Origin: Austwickia sp.
Lineage (GTDB): Bacteria; Actinomycetota; Actinomycetes; Actinomycetales; Dermatophilaceae
Length of the DNA: 64,000 bases
Assembly (NCBI GenBank): GCA_016711265.1
Contig: JADJTI010000003.1
Coordinates: 114,346 to 178,345 of the forward strand
Direction: 5' to 3'
The notes below the pieces were generated by a model. The model ran no database searches, was not told where the DNA came from, and saw only the letters and a list, made by a program, of their open reading frames with translations. Shown piece after piece: positions 40,815 through 50,688 of this stretch. Position 1 is the stretch's first letter. Every line of letters starts with the position of its first letter. Both the position numbers and the translations under genes were made by a program.

Positions 40815-42044
40815 GTGACACCTCGCTCCCTGACCCTGGCTGCCCTCGCGTGCGCAGCCGTGCCCGGGACGGCACCGGTGAGCGTCACCGAACTGTCCTG
40901 CCCCTATCGCCAGGGCGTGGATCGCTTCCATACCTGCGTCGTCACCGATTCCCAGGGGGCCAGGTGGGTGGTGAGACTGCCCTCCGATGCGGTGGCGGAC
41001 GCCCGCCAGGACAGCGTTCTGCCGTTCCTGCGTCTGGTTGCCCGGCGGCTCCCGATGCAGGTGCCCTCGCCCGCGGGGCGGATGGCGGTGCGGGATGGGC
41101 GAGGCGCGATCGTCTACCCATTCCTGGCCGGCCAATCTCTCAACCTGGCTGCGCTCCCCCCGCGCAGCACGCTGACGGCCGCGGTGGGAAGGATGCTCGC
41201 CGCCGTTCACAACGTGGATCGGCGCATCGTGGACGAGGTGGCGCTGCCGTCCTACGAGGCCCAGGACTGTCGACGGCGGCACATCGCCGACTTCGACCGG
41301 GGGGCCGCCACCCGGAAGATCCCCACCAGCCTGCTGTCCCGATGGGAGCGATTGCTCGACGACGTGACCCTCTGGCGTTTCGCTCCGACGGTCATTCATG
41401 GCCGGCTGGACGGATCTCGGATCCTCATCGCCGCAGCTGATCCCGAGGACATCGACACGGCGGAGGTCGTGGGGCTCACGGGATGGGATGCCGCCTGCGT
41501 AGGCGACCCCGCCCGCGACTTCACCGAGATCGTGCGCTGCTGCCCTCCCGAAACGGCGGACACCGTCATGGAGGCCTACGCGATGGCGCGTGCGGAGCCT
41601 GCGGATCCGCGGCTGTACGACCGCGCCGGTCTGCTCTCCGAACTCCAGTTGATGACAGCGTTCCTGGCGGCCGACGCCGCACAGGATCAGGCCAGCAGCG
41701 CCAGGCTCGGCGCGGAGCTCGCCGCCTTGGCCGACCGAGTCGGCGACGTGGACCCACCCTCGCGCGCGGCACCGGAGCCGTTGTTCCCCACCGTGGCGGT
41801 GGACTTCTCGCCACCACCCGTGGACGAGGGCCTGTACCACGCGGGGACCGTGGCGCCGGGTGCCGCTGTCGTGGCCGGCCACGACGCCGCGCCCACGCCC
41901 GCCCCACCGGTCCAGCTGGACGCGCGTCAGGCCGGTGATCCCGGTGATGCCGGCGCCGGGAACGAAACCGAGGCGATTCCGAAGGCCGCGGATGCTGCTG
42001 CCCGGCCGGACCGCTCCCTGCCACCACAGCGTCCAACGCCGTGA
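40815..42044 (+). CDS. Phosphotransferase-like (APH/Mph-fold) protein with degenerate active site
   Basis: A 409-residue protein kinase-like fold related to aminoglycoside/macrolide phosphotransferases. Fold motifs are visible, but the catalytic loop reads VIHGRLDGSRIL instead of HGDLxxxN and the metal site reads VVGLTGWDAACVGDPARDF instead of (I/V)DW/F, so both key aspartates look lost. A proline/alanine-rich tail of about 100 residues follows. It lies convergent to adnB, a position where actinobacteria often keep such a gene. A structural or regulatory pseudokinase is inferred. GTG 40815 has GGTGGA upstream. Confidence 0.75.
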   Translation: MTPRSLTLAALACAAVPGTAPVSVTELSCPYRQGVDRFHTCVVTDSQGARWVVRLPSDAVADARQDSVLPFLRLVARRLPMQVPSPAGRMAVRDGRGAIVYPFLAGQSLNLAALPPRSTLTAAVGRMLAAVHNVDRRIVDEVALPSYEAQDCRRRHIADFDRGAATRKIPTSLLSRWERLLDDVTLWRFAPTVIHGRLDGSRILIAAADPEDIDTAEVVGLTGWDAACVGDPARDFTEIVRCCPPETADTVMEAYAMARAEPADPRLYDRAGLLSELQLMTAFLAADAAQDQASSARLGAELAALADRVGDVDPPSRAAPEPLFPTVAVDFSPPPVDEGLYHAGTVAPGAAVVAGHDAAPTPAPPVQLDARQAGDPGDAGAGNETEAIPKAADAAARPDRSLPPQRPTP

Positions 42045-42066
42045 GCCTGGTCCCATCGGCATATCC

Positions 42067-45000
42067 TCACCACCTGCTCACTGACTCGACCAGGGCGAGG
42101 AACGCCTCTTCGCCGGGCAGGGGCGGGAAGGTGGTGACGCCCGAGTCGACGTAGTAGAAGCATGCTCGAACGTGCTCCACGGGCACTCCGACCAGACGGG
42201 CATAGGCCGTGCGGTACATCGCCAGCTGCATTGTCTGGGCCTGGCCTGCCGTGCCGGTCGGGGGTCGGCCAGTCTTCCAGTCCACGACCACATAGCGGTC
42301 TTCGCCGTCGGAGAACACCGCATCGATGCGTCCGCGGAGCGGCACTCCACCCACGACGGTTTCGACCGGTAACTCGATGGCCACGGGACGACGCGTGGCC
42401 CACGGGCCGGTGATGAATGCCTCGGCCATGTGCGAGGTGACCAACTCGTCGCTGACCGCCACACCGGCGATACGCATTCTCGCCAGCACGGCCTCCACGC
42501 CTTCCACCCCCTCGTCGCTCCCAGGGCCCTCCCCAGAAAGGCCGTGGCTCGACCTGAGCCGATCGGCCGGGTCTAGGCCGAAGAGCTGGCCATGGCGGTA
42601 ATAGGCCTCGACCCACCGGTGCCATGCCCGCCCGACCGGTCCGCCGGGCAGCGGGCGACGCGGCATCGGCCGACGGGCATCATGGGACTCCGCGAGGGGG
42701 TCCCGACGTCGCCGGACCAATTCAGAGGCAGTCAACGGCGTCGGAATCGGCAACCGTTCGCCGATCTCCTGGTTGTCCGCGCCCCTGGTCCCCCGAGTGA
42801 GCGCCGGGCCGTTGGCGCGGGCCGAACCGCGCGAACGCACCGCACGGTCCCGCTCGGCCATCAGCACGGCGATATGCTGATCGATCGGGGCGAAGGCGCG
42901 GTCCTCGACGGTCACGTCGTCACGGCGTACCGAACGGTTCTGCCAGCCCCTGACATGTTCCGCGGCGCGGGCCCACCGAGGGTCACCCCGCACCGGCGAA
43001 GGCCACACGGCCGTGCGGTCGGCCAGCGGGCCCGGGTCGGCAGAACCGACGCCGTCGTTGCCGGCTGGGGTCGGCGAATGCGACGGCTCCGCCAGGACGT
43101 GGGTCGCCGGCTGCTCATGAGCGGGGTCTTCCGGAGGCTGCGGCATGCCCTCCCAGCGCAGGACTCGGATTCCATCCGGTTCGCGCAACCCCGACTGCGG
43201 CGACCCGGACGGCGCCACCTCGAGATGGCTGAACTCGCGGATCTCCTCGAGATGGCTGAACTCGCGGATCTCCTCGAGGAACCGTGAGGTCACCCGTGGG
43301 GTCGCTCCCCCGCCCCACACATGGGCAGTCATCAGGAGTGACCGCCGAGCCCGTGTTGCCGCGACGTACATCAGGCGCCGCTCTTCGTTGAGCCGGTGTT
43401 CTGCCTGTGCGGCCTCGAAGGTCTCCAGAGAACGCTTCAGGCTGTCGACGTCCTCGGCCCGATCCCAGGCGAGGGCGGGCAAGGCCGAACGATCGGACCG
43501 CAGGTCGTAGGGCAGCGCCCCGACCTGGGTGGTCCAGCCGGGATCCCGGGCAGAGCCTGCCCACCACACACCCTCACGCCATCGGGAGGCACCCACTCGC
43601 ACGGCCGGGAAGACTCCCTCCACCAGGCCGGGCACCGCCACGACGTCCCACTCCAGCCCCTTGGCGGCATGAACCGTCAGCACCTGAACGGATCCGATCC
43701 GGGCAGGTGGGGCGTCAACCTTCAGGCCGGCCTCCTCGACACGAGCCGCATCGAGCCAGTCGATCGCTGCGGTCATCGACCTCGACTGCGTCGAGGCCGC
43801 ATAGTCGGCCATGACCTCGGCGAACCGTCGCAGATGGTGCCTTCCGAGACCCGCCGCATGCGGCTCTCGCGATGCGACCTCCACGTCCAGACCCAGGATG
43901 CGCTCCGCGGCATAGACAACGTCGGGGAGGGGAAGCCCCTGCAGGGAGGCGATGCGCAGGATCATCCCACCGAGCATGCGCAGCCGGCGGCGAGCCCCGT
44001 CGCTGAGCCGCTGACCAGACGCAGAGCGCCAACCACGCGGGGGCAGTCGGGTGACGGCCTCGGCCAGCGAAGGTTCGTCGGTGTCCGGATCGAGGGAGGC
44101 TCCTCTCGATCGTTGCCGCCCCGTGCCATCGGTCTGGGTTGCCCGGCGGGACACTTCTGCGGCCCAGGCGCCGACGGCATCCAGATCGGCAGCGCCCAAG
44201 AACACCGGGGCCCGCATCAGCAATTGGAGGGTGGCGTCGTTGCGACGAGGGTCGTGAGCGGCCGTAAGGGCCGCGACCAGGTATTCCACCTCTGGAGTAG
44301 TGAGCAGCCCGCCGACGCCCACCTCCTCGACCTCGACGCCTCGCGCCCGCAAGGCGGCGGCGACCACCGGAATCTGCTCGTGACGTCGACACAGGACCGC
44401 GGCGCTGACGTCCTCGCTGTCACCTCGCTCACCGCCGGCTGCTGCGACGTCTGCACGAGCAGCCACTATCCAGTCGGCGACCATGCTGGCTTCGGCGGCT
44501 TCGTCTGCACAACGCGCCACCTCCACCCTTCCGGTCGGCGCCCCCGGGGCGGGCACGAGCCGGCGCACCGGCACGACGCCGGCCGCAGCCAGCGGTTGGG
44601 CCACGCGGTTGGCCACAGCGAGAATCTGTACGCCGTTGCGCCAGCTCGTCGAGAGCGGCACGCACGACAGCCCCGCCCCAGCCGAAGGACCGTCCTCGCC
44701 TCCGGGTGCAAATGCCCCCGCGAAACGGCCCAAGGTGTCGGCGCCTGCGCCTCGCCAGCCGTAGATCGACTGATGAGGATCGCCGACGGCCACGACCGGC
44801 ATCGGCGGATCCTGGCCCGATGCCTGGGGACCGAAAAGGCACCTCAACAGCTCGAGTTGAGCGGCCGAGGTGTCCTGGAACTCATCAAGGAGCACCAGCC
44901 CACGGCGTTGGCGCTCACGATCGGCGATCCATGGGTGCTCTTGCACGAGCCGGGCGGCCATCGCGAGTTGGTCCGAGAAATCCAGACACCCCAGCCGCTC

Positions 45001-45774
45001 CTTGGCCCGGCGGTAGTCCTGAACGACGCCCAGAATCTGCCGTCGCGCACGGGCACGGTCACGCATCCGCCGGATCGGAACCGGCACACGCCCGCCGGGC
45101 AGCGTCGTCAGACGAGTCGAGAATTCGTCGCTCCAGGCGAGGGCGCGATCGACGTCGCACAGTTGTTCCGACAACTCATCACCCAGTGACAGCACCGCGC
45201 GGGTCACGCTCGAAGCAGCAACGTCAACATCGTCCATCGGGCCGTCGTACGCCGTGACGATGTGGTGGGCCAGCTGCCACGATCCCGCCGCCGACAGCAG
45301 TCGGGCGCCGGGTTCCAGGCCCGCGAGCATGCCGAACTCGGCGAGCAGGCTCGCCGCGTAAGCGTGGTAGGTCTGGATGTCCGGCTCCGGGTCTGCCTCC
45401 TCGGGCGGGACGACCGCACCCGCGGTTGCGCGCACGGCGCCCAGACGTCGCACCACGCGGTCACGGAGTTCGCGGGCAGCCTTTCGGGTGAACGTGAGTC
45501 CCAGGACGGCCTGGGGCTCCACCAGCCCATTGACCGCCAACCACACCACCCGCGAGGCCATCGTCTCGGTCTTCCCCGATCCGGCGCCGGCCACCACGAG
45601 CATTGAGTGCAGCGGCGCCTCGATCACCGCCCGCTGCTCGGGAGTCGGCGAGGGCAGCCCCAGCGCAGCAGCCAGCGTGGACGCCGACACCGGTCCCGCC
45701 ATCGCGGTCTGCCCCAACGGTGGCCTCCTGCGGGCTTCTGCCTCCTGGGCATCCGGGGGTGCGGTGGCCGTCAT
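42067..45774 (-). CDS. adnB: AdnB-type helicase-nuclease subunit
   Basis: A 1235-residue fusion of a UvrD-like motor and a RecB-family nuclease, partner of AdnA in double-strand-break end resection. The motor is intact: VVAGAGSGKTETMASR, LLDEFQDTSAAQ, GDPHQSIYGWRGA and VHAAKGLEWDVVAVPGL. The nuclease has VVVDWKTGRPPTG and QLAMYRTAYARL. A 27-bp in-frame duplication gives LEEIREFSHLEEIREFSH in the motor part. The start at ATG 45774 overlaps the adnA stop by ATGA. The order adnA-adnB is the mycobacterial one. Confidence 0.93.
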   Translation of the reverse strand: MTATAPPDAQEAEARRRPPLGQTAMAGPVSASTLAAALGLPSPTPEQRAVIEAPLHSMLVVAGAGSGKTETMASRVVWLAVNGLVEPQAVLGLTFTRKAARELRDRVVRRLGAVRATAGAVVPPEEADPEPDIQTYHAYAASLLAEFGMLAGLEPGARLLSAAGSWQLAHHIVTAYDGPMDDVDVAASSVTRAVLSLGDELSEQLCDVDRALAWSDEFSTRLTTLPGGRVPVPIRRMRDRARARRQILGVVQDYRRAKERLGCLDFSDQLAMAARLVQEHPWIADRERQRRGLVLLDEFQDTSAAQLELLRCLFGPQASGQDPPMPVVAVGDPHQSIYGWRGAGADTLGRFAGAFAPGGEDGPSAGAGLSCVPLSTSWRNGVQILAVANRVAQPLAAAGVVPVRRLVPAPGAPTGRVEVARCADEAAEASMVADWIVAARADVAAAGGERGDSEDVSAAVLCRRHEQIPVVAAALRARGVEVEEVGVGGLLTTPEVEYLVAALTAAHDPRRNDATLQLLMRAPVFLGAADLDAVGAWAAEVSRRATQTDGTGRQRSRGASLDPDTDEPSLAEAVTRLPPRGWRSASGQRLSDGARRRLRMLGGMILRIASLQGLPLPDVVYAAERILGLDVEVASREPHAAGLGRHHLRRFAEVMADYAASTQSRSMTAAIDWLDAARVEEAGLKVDAPPARIGSVQVLTVHAAKGLEWDVVAVPGLVEGVFPAVRVGASRWREGVWWAGSARDPGWTTQVGALPYDLRSDRSALPALAWDRAEDVDSLKRSLETFEAAQAEHRLNEERRLMYVAATRARRSLLMTAHVWGGGATPRVTSRFLEEIREFSHLEEIREFSHLEVAPSGSPQSGLREPDGIRVLRWEGMPQPPEDPAHEQPATHVLAEPSHSPTPAGNDGVGSADPGPLADRTAVWPSPVRGDPRWARAAEHVRGWQNRSVRRDDVTVEDRAFAPIDQHIAVLMAERDRAVRSRGSARANGPALTRGTRGADNQEIGERLPIPTPLTASELVRRRRDPLAESHDARRPMPRRPLPGGPVGRAWHRWVEAYYRHGQLFGLDPADRLRSSHGLSGEGPGSDEGVEGVEAVLARMRIAGVAVSDELVTSHMAEAFITGPWATRRPVAIELPVETVVGGVPLRGRIDAVFSDGEDRYVVVDWKTGRPPTGTAGQAQTMQLAMYRTAYARLVGVPVEHVRACFYYVDSGVTTFPPLPGEEAFLALVESVSRW
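43219..43272. repeat. 27-bp exact tandem duplication inside adnB
   Basis: CTCGAGATGGCTGAACTCGC plus seven more bases is repeated exactly once head to tail, adding nine residues in frame. Identity between copies suggests a recent event. Confidence 0.85.
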
Positions 45775-48700
45775 CGGCGTAGCGGGGCCGGGCAGGCACC
45801 GGCCACATCGCAGGACCGACACCACGATCCTGGTCGAGCCTCGAATCGGGCTCCGGCCATGGTCTGCGCGCTGGCGCGAATCATCGCCTGCGCCCACCCG
45901 GGATCTTCCGCCGCCGCAACCGCGGGCTGCTCCTGGATCGTGACCTGATGATTCGAGGCCCGACCCAGCTGCACCAGAGCCGCTCCCGAGACCGTGTCCG
46001 GACCAGTCTCAGCGGCGACCGCGAGTTGGTAGGCAGCGAGTTGGGGTGAGGTGCGCACCTGCGCCGACGTGGGCTTGGTCGCCCCCGTCTTGTAGTCGAC
46101 CACCCGCGTTCTGCCCTGGGCGTCCTCCTCCAGGCGGTCGCACCGGGCCGTGATGGTGCACCCGGGCAGGTGGGCCGTCACCGACACCTCACGAGCCGTC
46201 TCTCGCAGGCCGTTGTCGCGAGCCCAGTGCAGGTAGCGGGCTGCCCGGACCACCATGCCCTCCGCATCGGCGCGAGCTCGCCGTTCGAGCCACCCCGGCG
46301 CAATCCCCAGCGTCGGCCACACCCGATCCAGGTCGCGGAGCAACGTGTCCGGATCATCACCGCGACGTTCGGCCAGGACAGCGTGAACGACCTCACCCAC
46401 CCGCTCGCCTCCCGCCGGACGAGGGCGTTGCCCTCCGACCGACCGTGCGAGCCACCGCAATGGGCAGTGGGCAAGATCGTCCAAGTCGGAGGGGGACACT
46501 CCCACGTGACCGCCGTCCCCACCCAGGGGCCGACCATCGCTGGCGCATGAGGGATCCCACCACTGATCGGGGTCGGCGCCGCAGACCCCTGCCGCCGCCA
46601 GGGCGGCCAATCGCCGGGCCGCCCCGGCGCGCATCCGGGGATCCTCGGCGAGCACCGCCATGCGCCGGAGCGTGGCGGTCACGCCGCTCAGCGTGAACTC
46701 ACCCGCGGTGGGGTTGTGCTCGTCGGTGAGCCGGTCGTCACACCGGTCGACCTCGGTTCCCGGCACCCGGGTGGCCACGTGGAAGAGCGACGAGGGCACG
46801 TCGTCCTCGCCCTCGACGGCACTGATGCGCAGCACCTCACTGGCCCGGCTCACCGCGACATGGAAGAGCCGGGTCTCGTCCGCGCGCAGGGCGGCATGCC
46901 TCGACCGGGGCCCGAAGTCACCACCACAGACCACATCCACCAGCTGTTCAGCCCCCAGGAGCGACCCGCGCGCGCGGAGGTTGGGCCAGATGCCTTCCTG
47001 AACCTGCAGGACGGTGACCCGTCGCCACGAACGGCCGACCGCGGCGTGCACGGTCATCACCTCGACGCAGTCGCCACCGAGAGCGGGCGTGCGGGGCGCG
47101 GCGGTGAACTCCAGGTGCTCCAGGTGGTCGGCAAAACGGTCCGGCCCGGAGTCCGCACCGTACTCGTCGAACCCGTCGGCAGCCTCGAACAGCGCGAGAA
47201 CGGCATCGAGATCGCGATCGGCCTGGGCCCCCACCGCACCCTGTCCGAGCGCACGGTCACGCCAGAGGTCGGCAACGCCGGAAGCCGACCACGCCGCCCA
47301 CAGCACCCCCGCAGCGCTGACGTGACGTCCCCACCGATGGGCCCGGTCGTCCCACACCGCGGCGGTGGACGCGGCAGCGATCATCGCCGCGATCCGGGCC
47401 ACGCCCGGATGGCTGCGCCGAATCTCCGGCGGCAGTCGATCCGTCAACCATCCCGCGATGACGGCGACGACGTCGGCGTCGGAGTTGGTAGAGCGAGAGC
47501 CCTGCACCCTCTGGCCGCCCGCGACGGCCCGCGCCGTCCGCTTCAGCCGGCGCCACGCCAGGGGGTCTGCGACCCCAAAGGGCGAACGCAACAGTCCCTC
47601 AACCCGTTCCGGGCACAGCTGGTCCGATCCCCGAGCACGGTCGGTGGCGATCCGCAGGATCGTGAGCAACGCCGCCACCGCCGGTTCGGCCGGCAGATGC
47701 GGTCGCTCACCTACCACCTCAACGGGAATTCCCCTCCGGATCAGCGCAGCGCGCACGTCGGAGGCGGCGGTCGCCGTACGGGTGATCGCGGCCAGTTCCG
47801 ACCATGCCACGCCATCGATGAAGTGGTCGATGCGTAGCGTGTTGGCCAGGTCGTCCAGCTGCGCCTGAGCCGACGCCACGATGCGGCCCTGCACCCGGGA
47901 GGGCCTCGGCGGTAGATCGGCACTGGGCCGGCCGACCGGCGGGGCTGACGCATCTCGAGCAACCGCCTTGCGGTGCTCGCCCCCCCACGTGGCCCCGATC
48001 CGGGCCGCGACGGCGCCCGTCACAGCCCGCAGCACCCCCCGTTGACGCCACGCCGTGCCGAGCACGACCGTCGGCGCCGCATCGTCGATGAGGGCCACCA
48101 AGCGCTGCGCGTGACGAGGATCGGCACCTCGGAAGGAGTCCGTGGCGATGTCCGGATCGGCAATGACCACCAGCCGAGTTGTTCCCTGTGCGAGGACCGC
48201 CAGCAATCGCATGGCCGGCGCTGTGAGCTCTTGGGCATCGTCGACGACCAGGCAGCGCCAACGCTTGCGCAGTCGAGCCTGCAACACCTCATCCCCGGCC
48301 ACCACCTCCGCCGCGCGACCGCACAGCCCGGCCGGATCCAGCGAACCCGGACGTGCCAGAGCCAGCACCTCCTGGTACTCCTGGAGCACGGTGGCCGCCG
48401 CGCCCCAGGCCGGCCGACCTGTCCTCTCCCCCAGCGCCCGCAACTGAGCGGCGTCCACGTCATGCTCCACCGCGCGCATCAAGAGGTCACGGAGTTCGGC
48501 ACGAAAGCCCGCGGTTGTGCGGGCAGCCGACAGATCGTCGGGCCAGTCCGGCGTTCGCCCGACGCCCTCTAGGTGACCGGCCAGGAGATCCCGGAGGAGG
48601 GCGTCCTGTTCCGCACCGCTGATGAGCTGCGGAGCGGGCTCACCATGGCGGGTCGCATCCTCGGCAAGGATTGCGACGGCCAAGCCCGCCACGGTCCGAC

Positions 48701-49019
48701 TCAGCGGTTCGCTCGTGGTCGCCCCCGTCCGCAGGAGAAGTCGAGAGCGCAAAGACTCCGACGCCGTCCGCGCGGCGGTCAGGACCAGGCAACCTCCGGC
48801 GCGGCCCAGCGTCCGGGCCACCCGGGCAGCGCACTCCTGCGCCACCGTGGTCTTGCCGGTACCCGGGGCTCCGAGGACCAGCAGTGCGGGGCCATCGAAG
48901 TCGACGGCTGCGCGCTGTGCTGGATCCAGGCGGCGCGCGGGGGCCACGGGGTGAGGCGCAGCGGACCAGCCGGGTCCGCCATCGGCAGCGGTTCGGGTGA
49001 CAGGCATCTGGAGGGTCAC
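45771..49019 (-). CDS. adnA: AdnA-type helicase-nuclease subunit
   Basis: A 1082-residue UvrD/RecB-like fusion. Walker A is present (VLGAPGTGKTTVAQE), but motif II reads VVDDAQELTAP rather than DExxQD and later motor motifs are diverged, consistent with the weak motor known for AdnA. The nuclease domain has RVVDYKTGATKP and, at the very C-terminus, WCRSCDVAGACP, which with an upstream Cys may hold an iron-sulfur cluster. GTG 49019 was used; ATG 49007 is an alternative without a better site. Divergent from a TetR gene. Confidence 0.9.
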   Translation of the reverse strand: MTLQMPVTRTAADGGPGWSAAPHPVAPARRLDPAQRAAVDFDGPALLVLGAPGTGKTTVAQECAARVARTLGRAGGCLVLTAARTASESLRSRLLLRTGATTSEPLSRTVAGLAVAILAEDATRHGEPAPQLISGAEQDALLRDLLAGHLEGVGRTPDWPDDLSAARTTAGFRAELRDLLMRAVEHDVDAAQLRALGERTGRPAWGAAATVLQEYQEVLALARPGSLDPAGLCGRAAEVVAGDEVLQARLRKRWRCLVVDDAQELTAPAMRLLAVLAQGTTRLVVIADPDIATDSFRGADPRHAQRLVALIDDAAPTVVLGTAWRQRGVLRAVTGAVAARIGATWGGEHRKAVARDASAPPVGRPSADLPPRPSRVQGRIVASAQAQLDDLANTLRIDHFIDGVAWSELAAITRTATAASDVRAALIRRGIPVEVVGERPHLPAEPAVAALLTILRIATDRARGSDQLCPERVEGLLRSPFGVADPLAWRRLKRTARAVAGGQRVQGSRSTNSDADVVAVIAGWLTDRLPPEIRRSHPGVARIAAMIAAASTAAVWDDRAHRWGRHVSAAGVLWAAWSASGVADLWRDRALGQGAVGAQADRDLDAVLALFEAADGFDEYGADSGPDRFADHLEHLEFTAAPRTPALGGDCVEVMTVHAAVGRSWRRVTVLQVQEGIWPNLRARGSLLGAEQLVDVVCGGDFGPRSRHAALRADETRLFHVAVSRASEVLRISAVEGEDDVPSSLFHVATRVPGTEVDRCDDRLTDEHNPTAGEFTLSGVTATLRRMAVLAEDPRMRAGAARRLAALAAAGVCGADPDQWWDPSCASDGRPLGGDGGHVGVSPSDLDDLAHCPLRWLARSVGGQRPRPAGGERVGEVVHAVLAERRGDDPDTLLRDLDRVWPTLGIAPGWLERRARADAEGMVVRAARYLHWARDNGLRETAREVSVTAHLPGCTITARCDRLEEDAQGRTRVVDYKTGATKPTSAQVRTSPQLAAYQLAVAAETGPDTVSGAALVQLGRASNHQVTIQEQPAVAAAEDPGWAQAMIRASAQTMAGARFEARPGSWCRSCDVAGACPAPLRR

Positions 49020-49215
49020 ACCCGCATCGGATCACCCGCTACCGACAATGCTGTGACCAGGCCAGATATCCGGAAGTGAAACCTCCCGGCCAACCGGCGG
49101 CCGTGGAGTCAGACGGTCTCCTGAGCCGGCGGTGGGTCCTGGCCGCCCGGCGCACCGAGTAGGCTCGGCATACTGATCGCACACAACCCCGCTCCGGGGA
49201 CGCCAGGAGATCATC

Positions 49216-49860
49216 GTGTCGAATCACCCGCCGCCTGTTGAGCCCCTCGGAACGGGCCGAGGAGTCCGGCTGCCCCGCTCCGAACGGCGGGCCCAGTTGT
49301 TGGAAGCGGCCCAACAGGTATTCGTGGAGCGGGGCTATCACGCCGCCGGCATGGACGAGATCGCTGACCGCGCAAGCGTCTCCAAGCCTGTGCTGTATCA
49401 ACACTTCCCAGGCAAGCTCGACCTGTATCTGGCGCTCATGGATCAGGCGAATGAACAAATGATGGACGCCGTCACCGCAGCCTTGGCATCGACCGAGGAC
49501 AACAAGCAGCGCGTGCTCGCCACCATGGAGGCGTACTTCGAGTTCGTCTCGCGCGAAGGCGCGCCGTACCGGCTCGTGTTCGAGTCGGATTTGATCAACG
49601 ATCCCCAGGTTGCCGGGCGGGTCAAGGAGGCAGAAAAGCACACTGCCGAGACTCTCGCGAGGCTGATCTGGCAGGACACCGGCCTGTCGGACGAACGTGC
49701 ACTCCTGGTCGCACAGGGCGTCACGGGAATGGCTCAGACGTCGGCGAGGTTTTGGCTTGCGCAGGGTCGATCCATACCCTTGGGCGAGGCAGCCCGCCTG
49801 GTGGCGGCGCTGGCATGGCGAGGCATCGGCGCCTTCCCACGCCGCGGGACCGGGCGCTGA
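49216..49860 (+). CDS. TetR/AcrR-family transcriptional regulator
   Basis: A 214-residue repressor-type protein. The HTH is seen in AAQQVFVERGYHAAGMDEIA and ASVSKPVLYQHFPGKLDLYL; the ligand-binding half is all-helical. The GTG start follows AGGAG by 7 nt. At this locus in other actinobacteria a TetR gene with DUF3107 and the DEAD-box helicase is conserved (Rv3208-like). Its target could be its own operon or the divergent adnA gene 196 bp away; no operator is identified. Confidence 0.9.
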   Translation: MSNHPPPVEPLGTGRGVRLPRSERRAQLLEAAQQVFVERGYHAAGMDEIADRASVSKPVLYQHFPGKLDLYLALMDQANEQMMDAVTAALASTEDNKQRVLATMEAYFEFVSREGAPYRLVFESDLINDPQVAGRVKEAEKHTAETLARLIWQDTGLSDERALLVAQGVTGMAQTSARFWLAQGRSIPLGEAARLVAALAWRGIGAFPRRGTGR

Positions 49861-49918
49861 GCGATCAGCCGTCGAGGTGGAACCGGCGACGCATGGACGT
49901 CGTCAGAGAGGTGGACCA

Positions 49919-50140
49919 GTGGAGGTCAAGATCGGCGTGCTGCACAGCACCCGGGAGCTCACGCTCGAATCCCAAGACACGCCTGAGTCGATCGAAGAGG
50001 CGGTGACGTCCGCGCGAACTCAGGGATTCCTGCGCCTTGACGACGTGAAAGGGTCGCGAATTCTGGTCCCTGCAGAGAATCTTGCATACGTCGAAATCGG
50101 CGCGGCGCGGCGCGGTGGCGTGGGTTTCGGCAGTCTGTAG
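49919..50140 (+). CDS. DUF3107 family protein
   Basis: A 73-residue small protein (VEVKIGVLHSTRELTLES, then LVPAENLAYVEIGAARR and VGFGSL) of the actinobacterial DUF3107 family, function unknown. It is conserved beside this TetR gene (TB9.4-like). GTG 49919 has GAGAGG upstream. A structural or regulatory role is presumed only from context. Confidence 0.88.
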   Translation: MEVKIGVLHSTRELTLESQDTPESIEEAVTSARTQGFLRLDDVKGSRILVPAENLAYVEIGAARRGGVGFGSL

Positions 50141-50261
50141 GTAACGTTCCTATTGCCCAGCGTGTGAACGGCGCGGCCCGGGGTAATGAGTGGGTGATCG
50201 CCGCGGCGGTCGCACACGAGACACGGGGCGCACGCCTCGAGAAATCAGGAGCTAGGTGCAT

Positions 50262-50546
50262 ATGTGGACTATCATTTCGACCATCGTCGTCGGTCTCATC
50301 ATCGGCGCTCTGGCCCGCCTCGTCCTGCCGGGCCGCCAGAACATCTCGATCGTCATGACCATTCTGCTCGGCGTCATCGGAGCCTTCCTCGGATCCTGGA
50401 TTCCGGTGCAGTTCTTCGGGTACGGGAATTCCAGCGGAGGGATCGCATGGATCCCCCTGATCATCGGCGTGGCCGTGGCCGCTCTGCTGATCGTTGCCTA
50501 CGGGTCTATGACCGGCCGCAGCAACACCGGCACGGGAGTGCGCTGA
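50262..50546 (+). CDS. GlsB/YeaQ/YmgE-family membrane protein
   Basis: A 94-residue, three-helix, glycine-rich membrane protein (IVVGLIIGALARLVLPGRQ is the family-defining first segment). Relatives are linked to envelope stress (transglycosylase-associated protein name), without a proven role. ATG 50262 has AGGAG 10 nt upstream; GTG 50256 would be too close. A strong hairpin follows. Confidence 0.88.
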   Translation: MWTIISTIVVGLIIGALARLVLPGRQNISIVMTILLGVIGAFLGSWIPVQFFGYGNSSGGIAWIPLIIGVAVAALLIVAYGSMTGRSNTGTGVR

Positions 50547-50564
50547 CCAGCACGACCTGACCAT

Positions 50565-50596
50565 GGTGTGGGGGCTCCGACTGGGGCCCCCACACC
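50565..50596. terminator. Terminator after the GlsB-like gene
   Basis: GGTGTGGGGGC (50565-50575) pairs exactly with GCCCCCACACC (50586-50596), an 11-bp stem and 10-nt loop, 18 bp after the stop; the convergent ferritin-like gene ends 92 bp further on. Confidence 0.8.
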
Positions 50597-50688
50597 CATG
50601 TCGGCATGCCCGCGATCAGGCACCGTCGGGGACGAACAGCCAGCAGCGGTGGGAGCGGCGCCGCCAACCGAGGACCTGCTGAGCCTGC

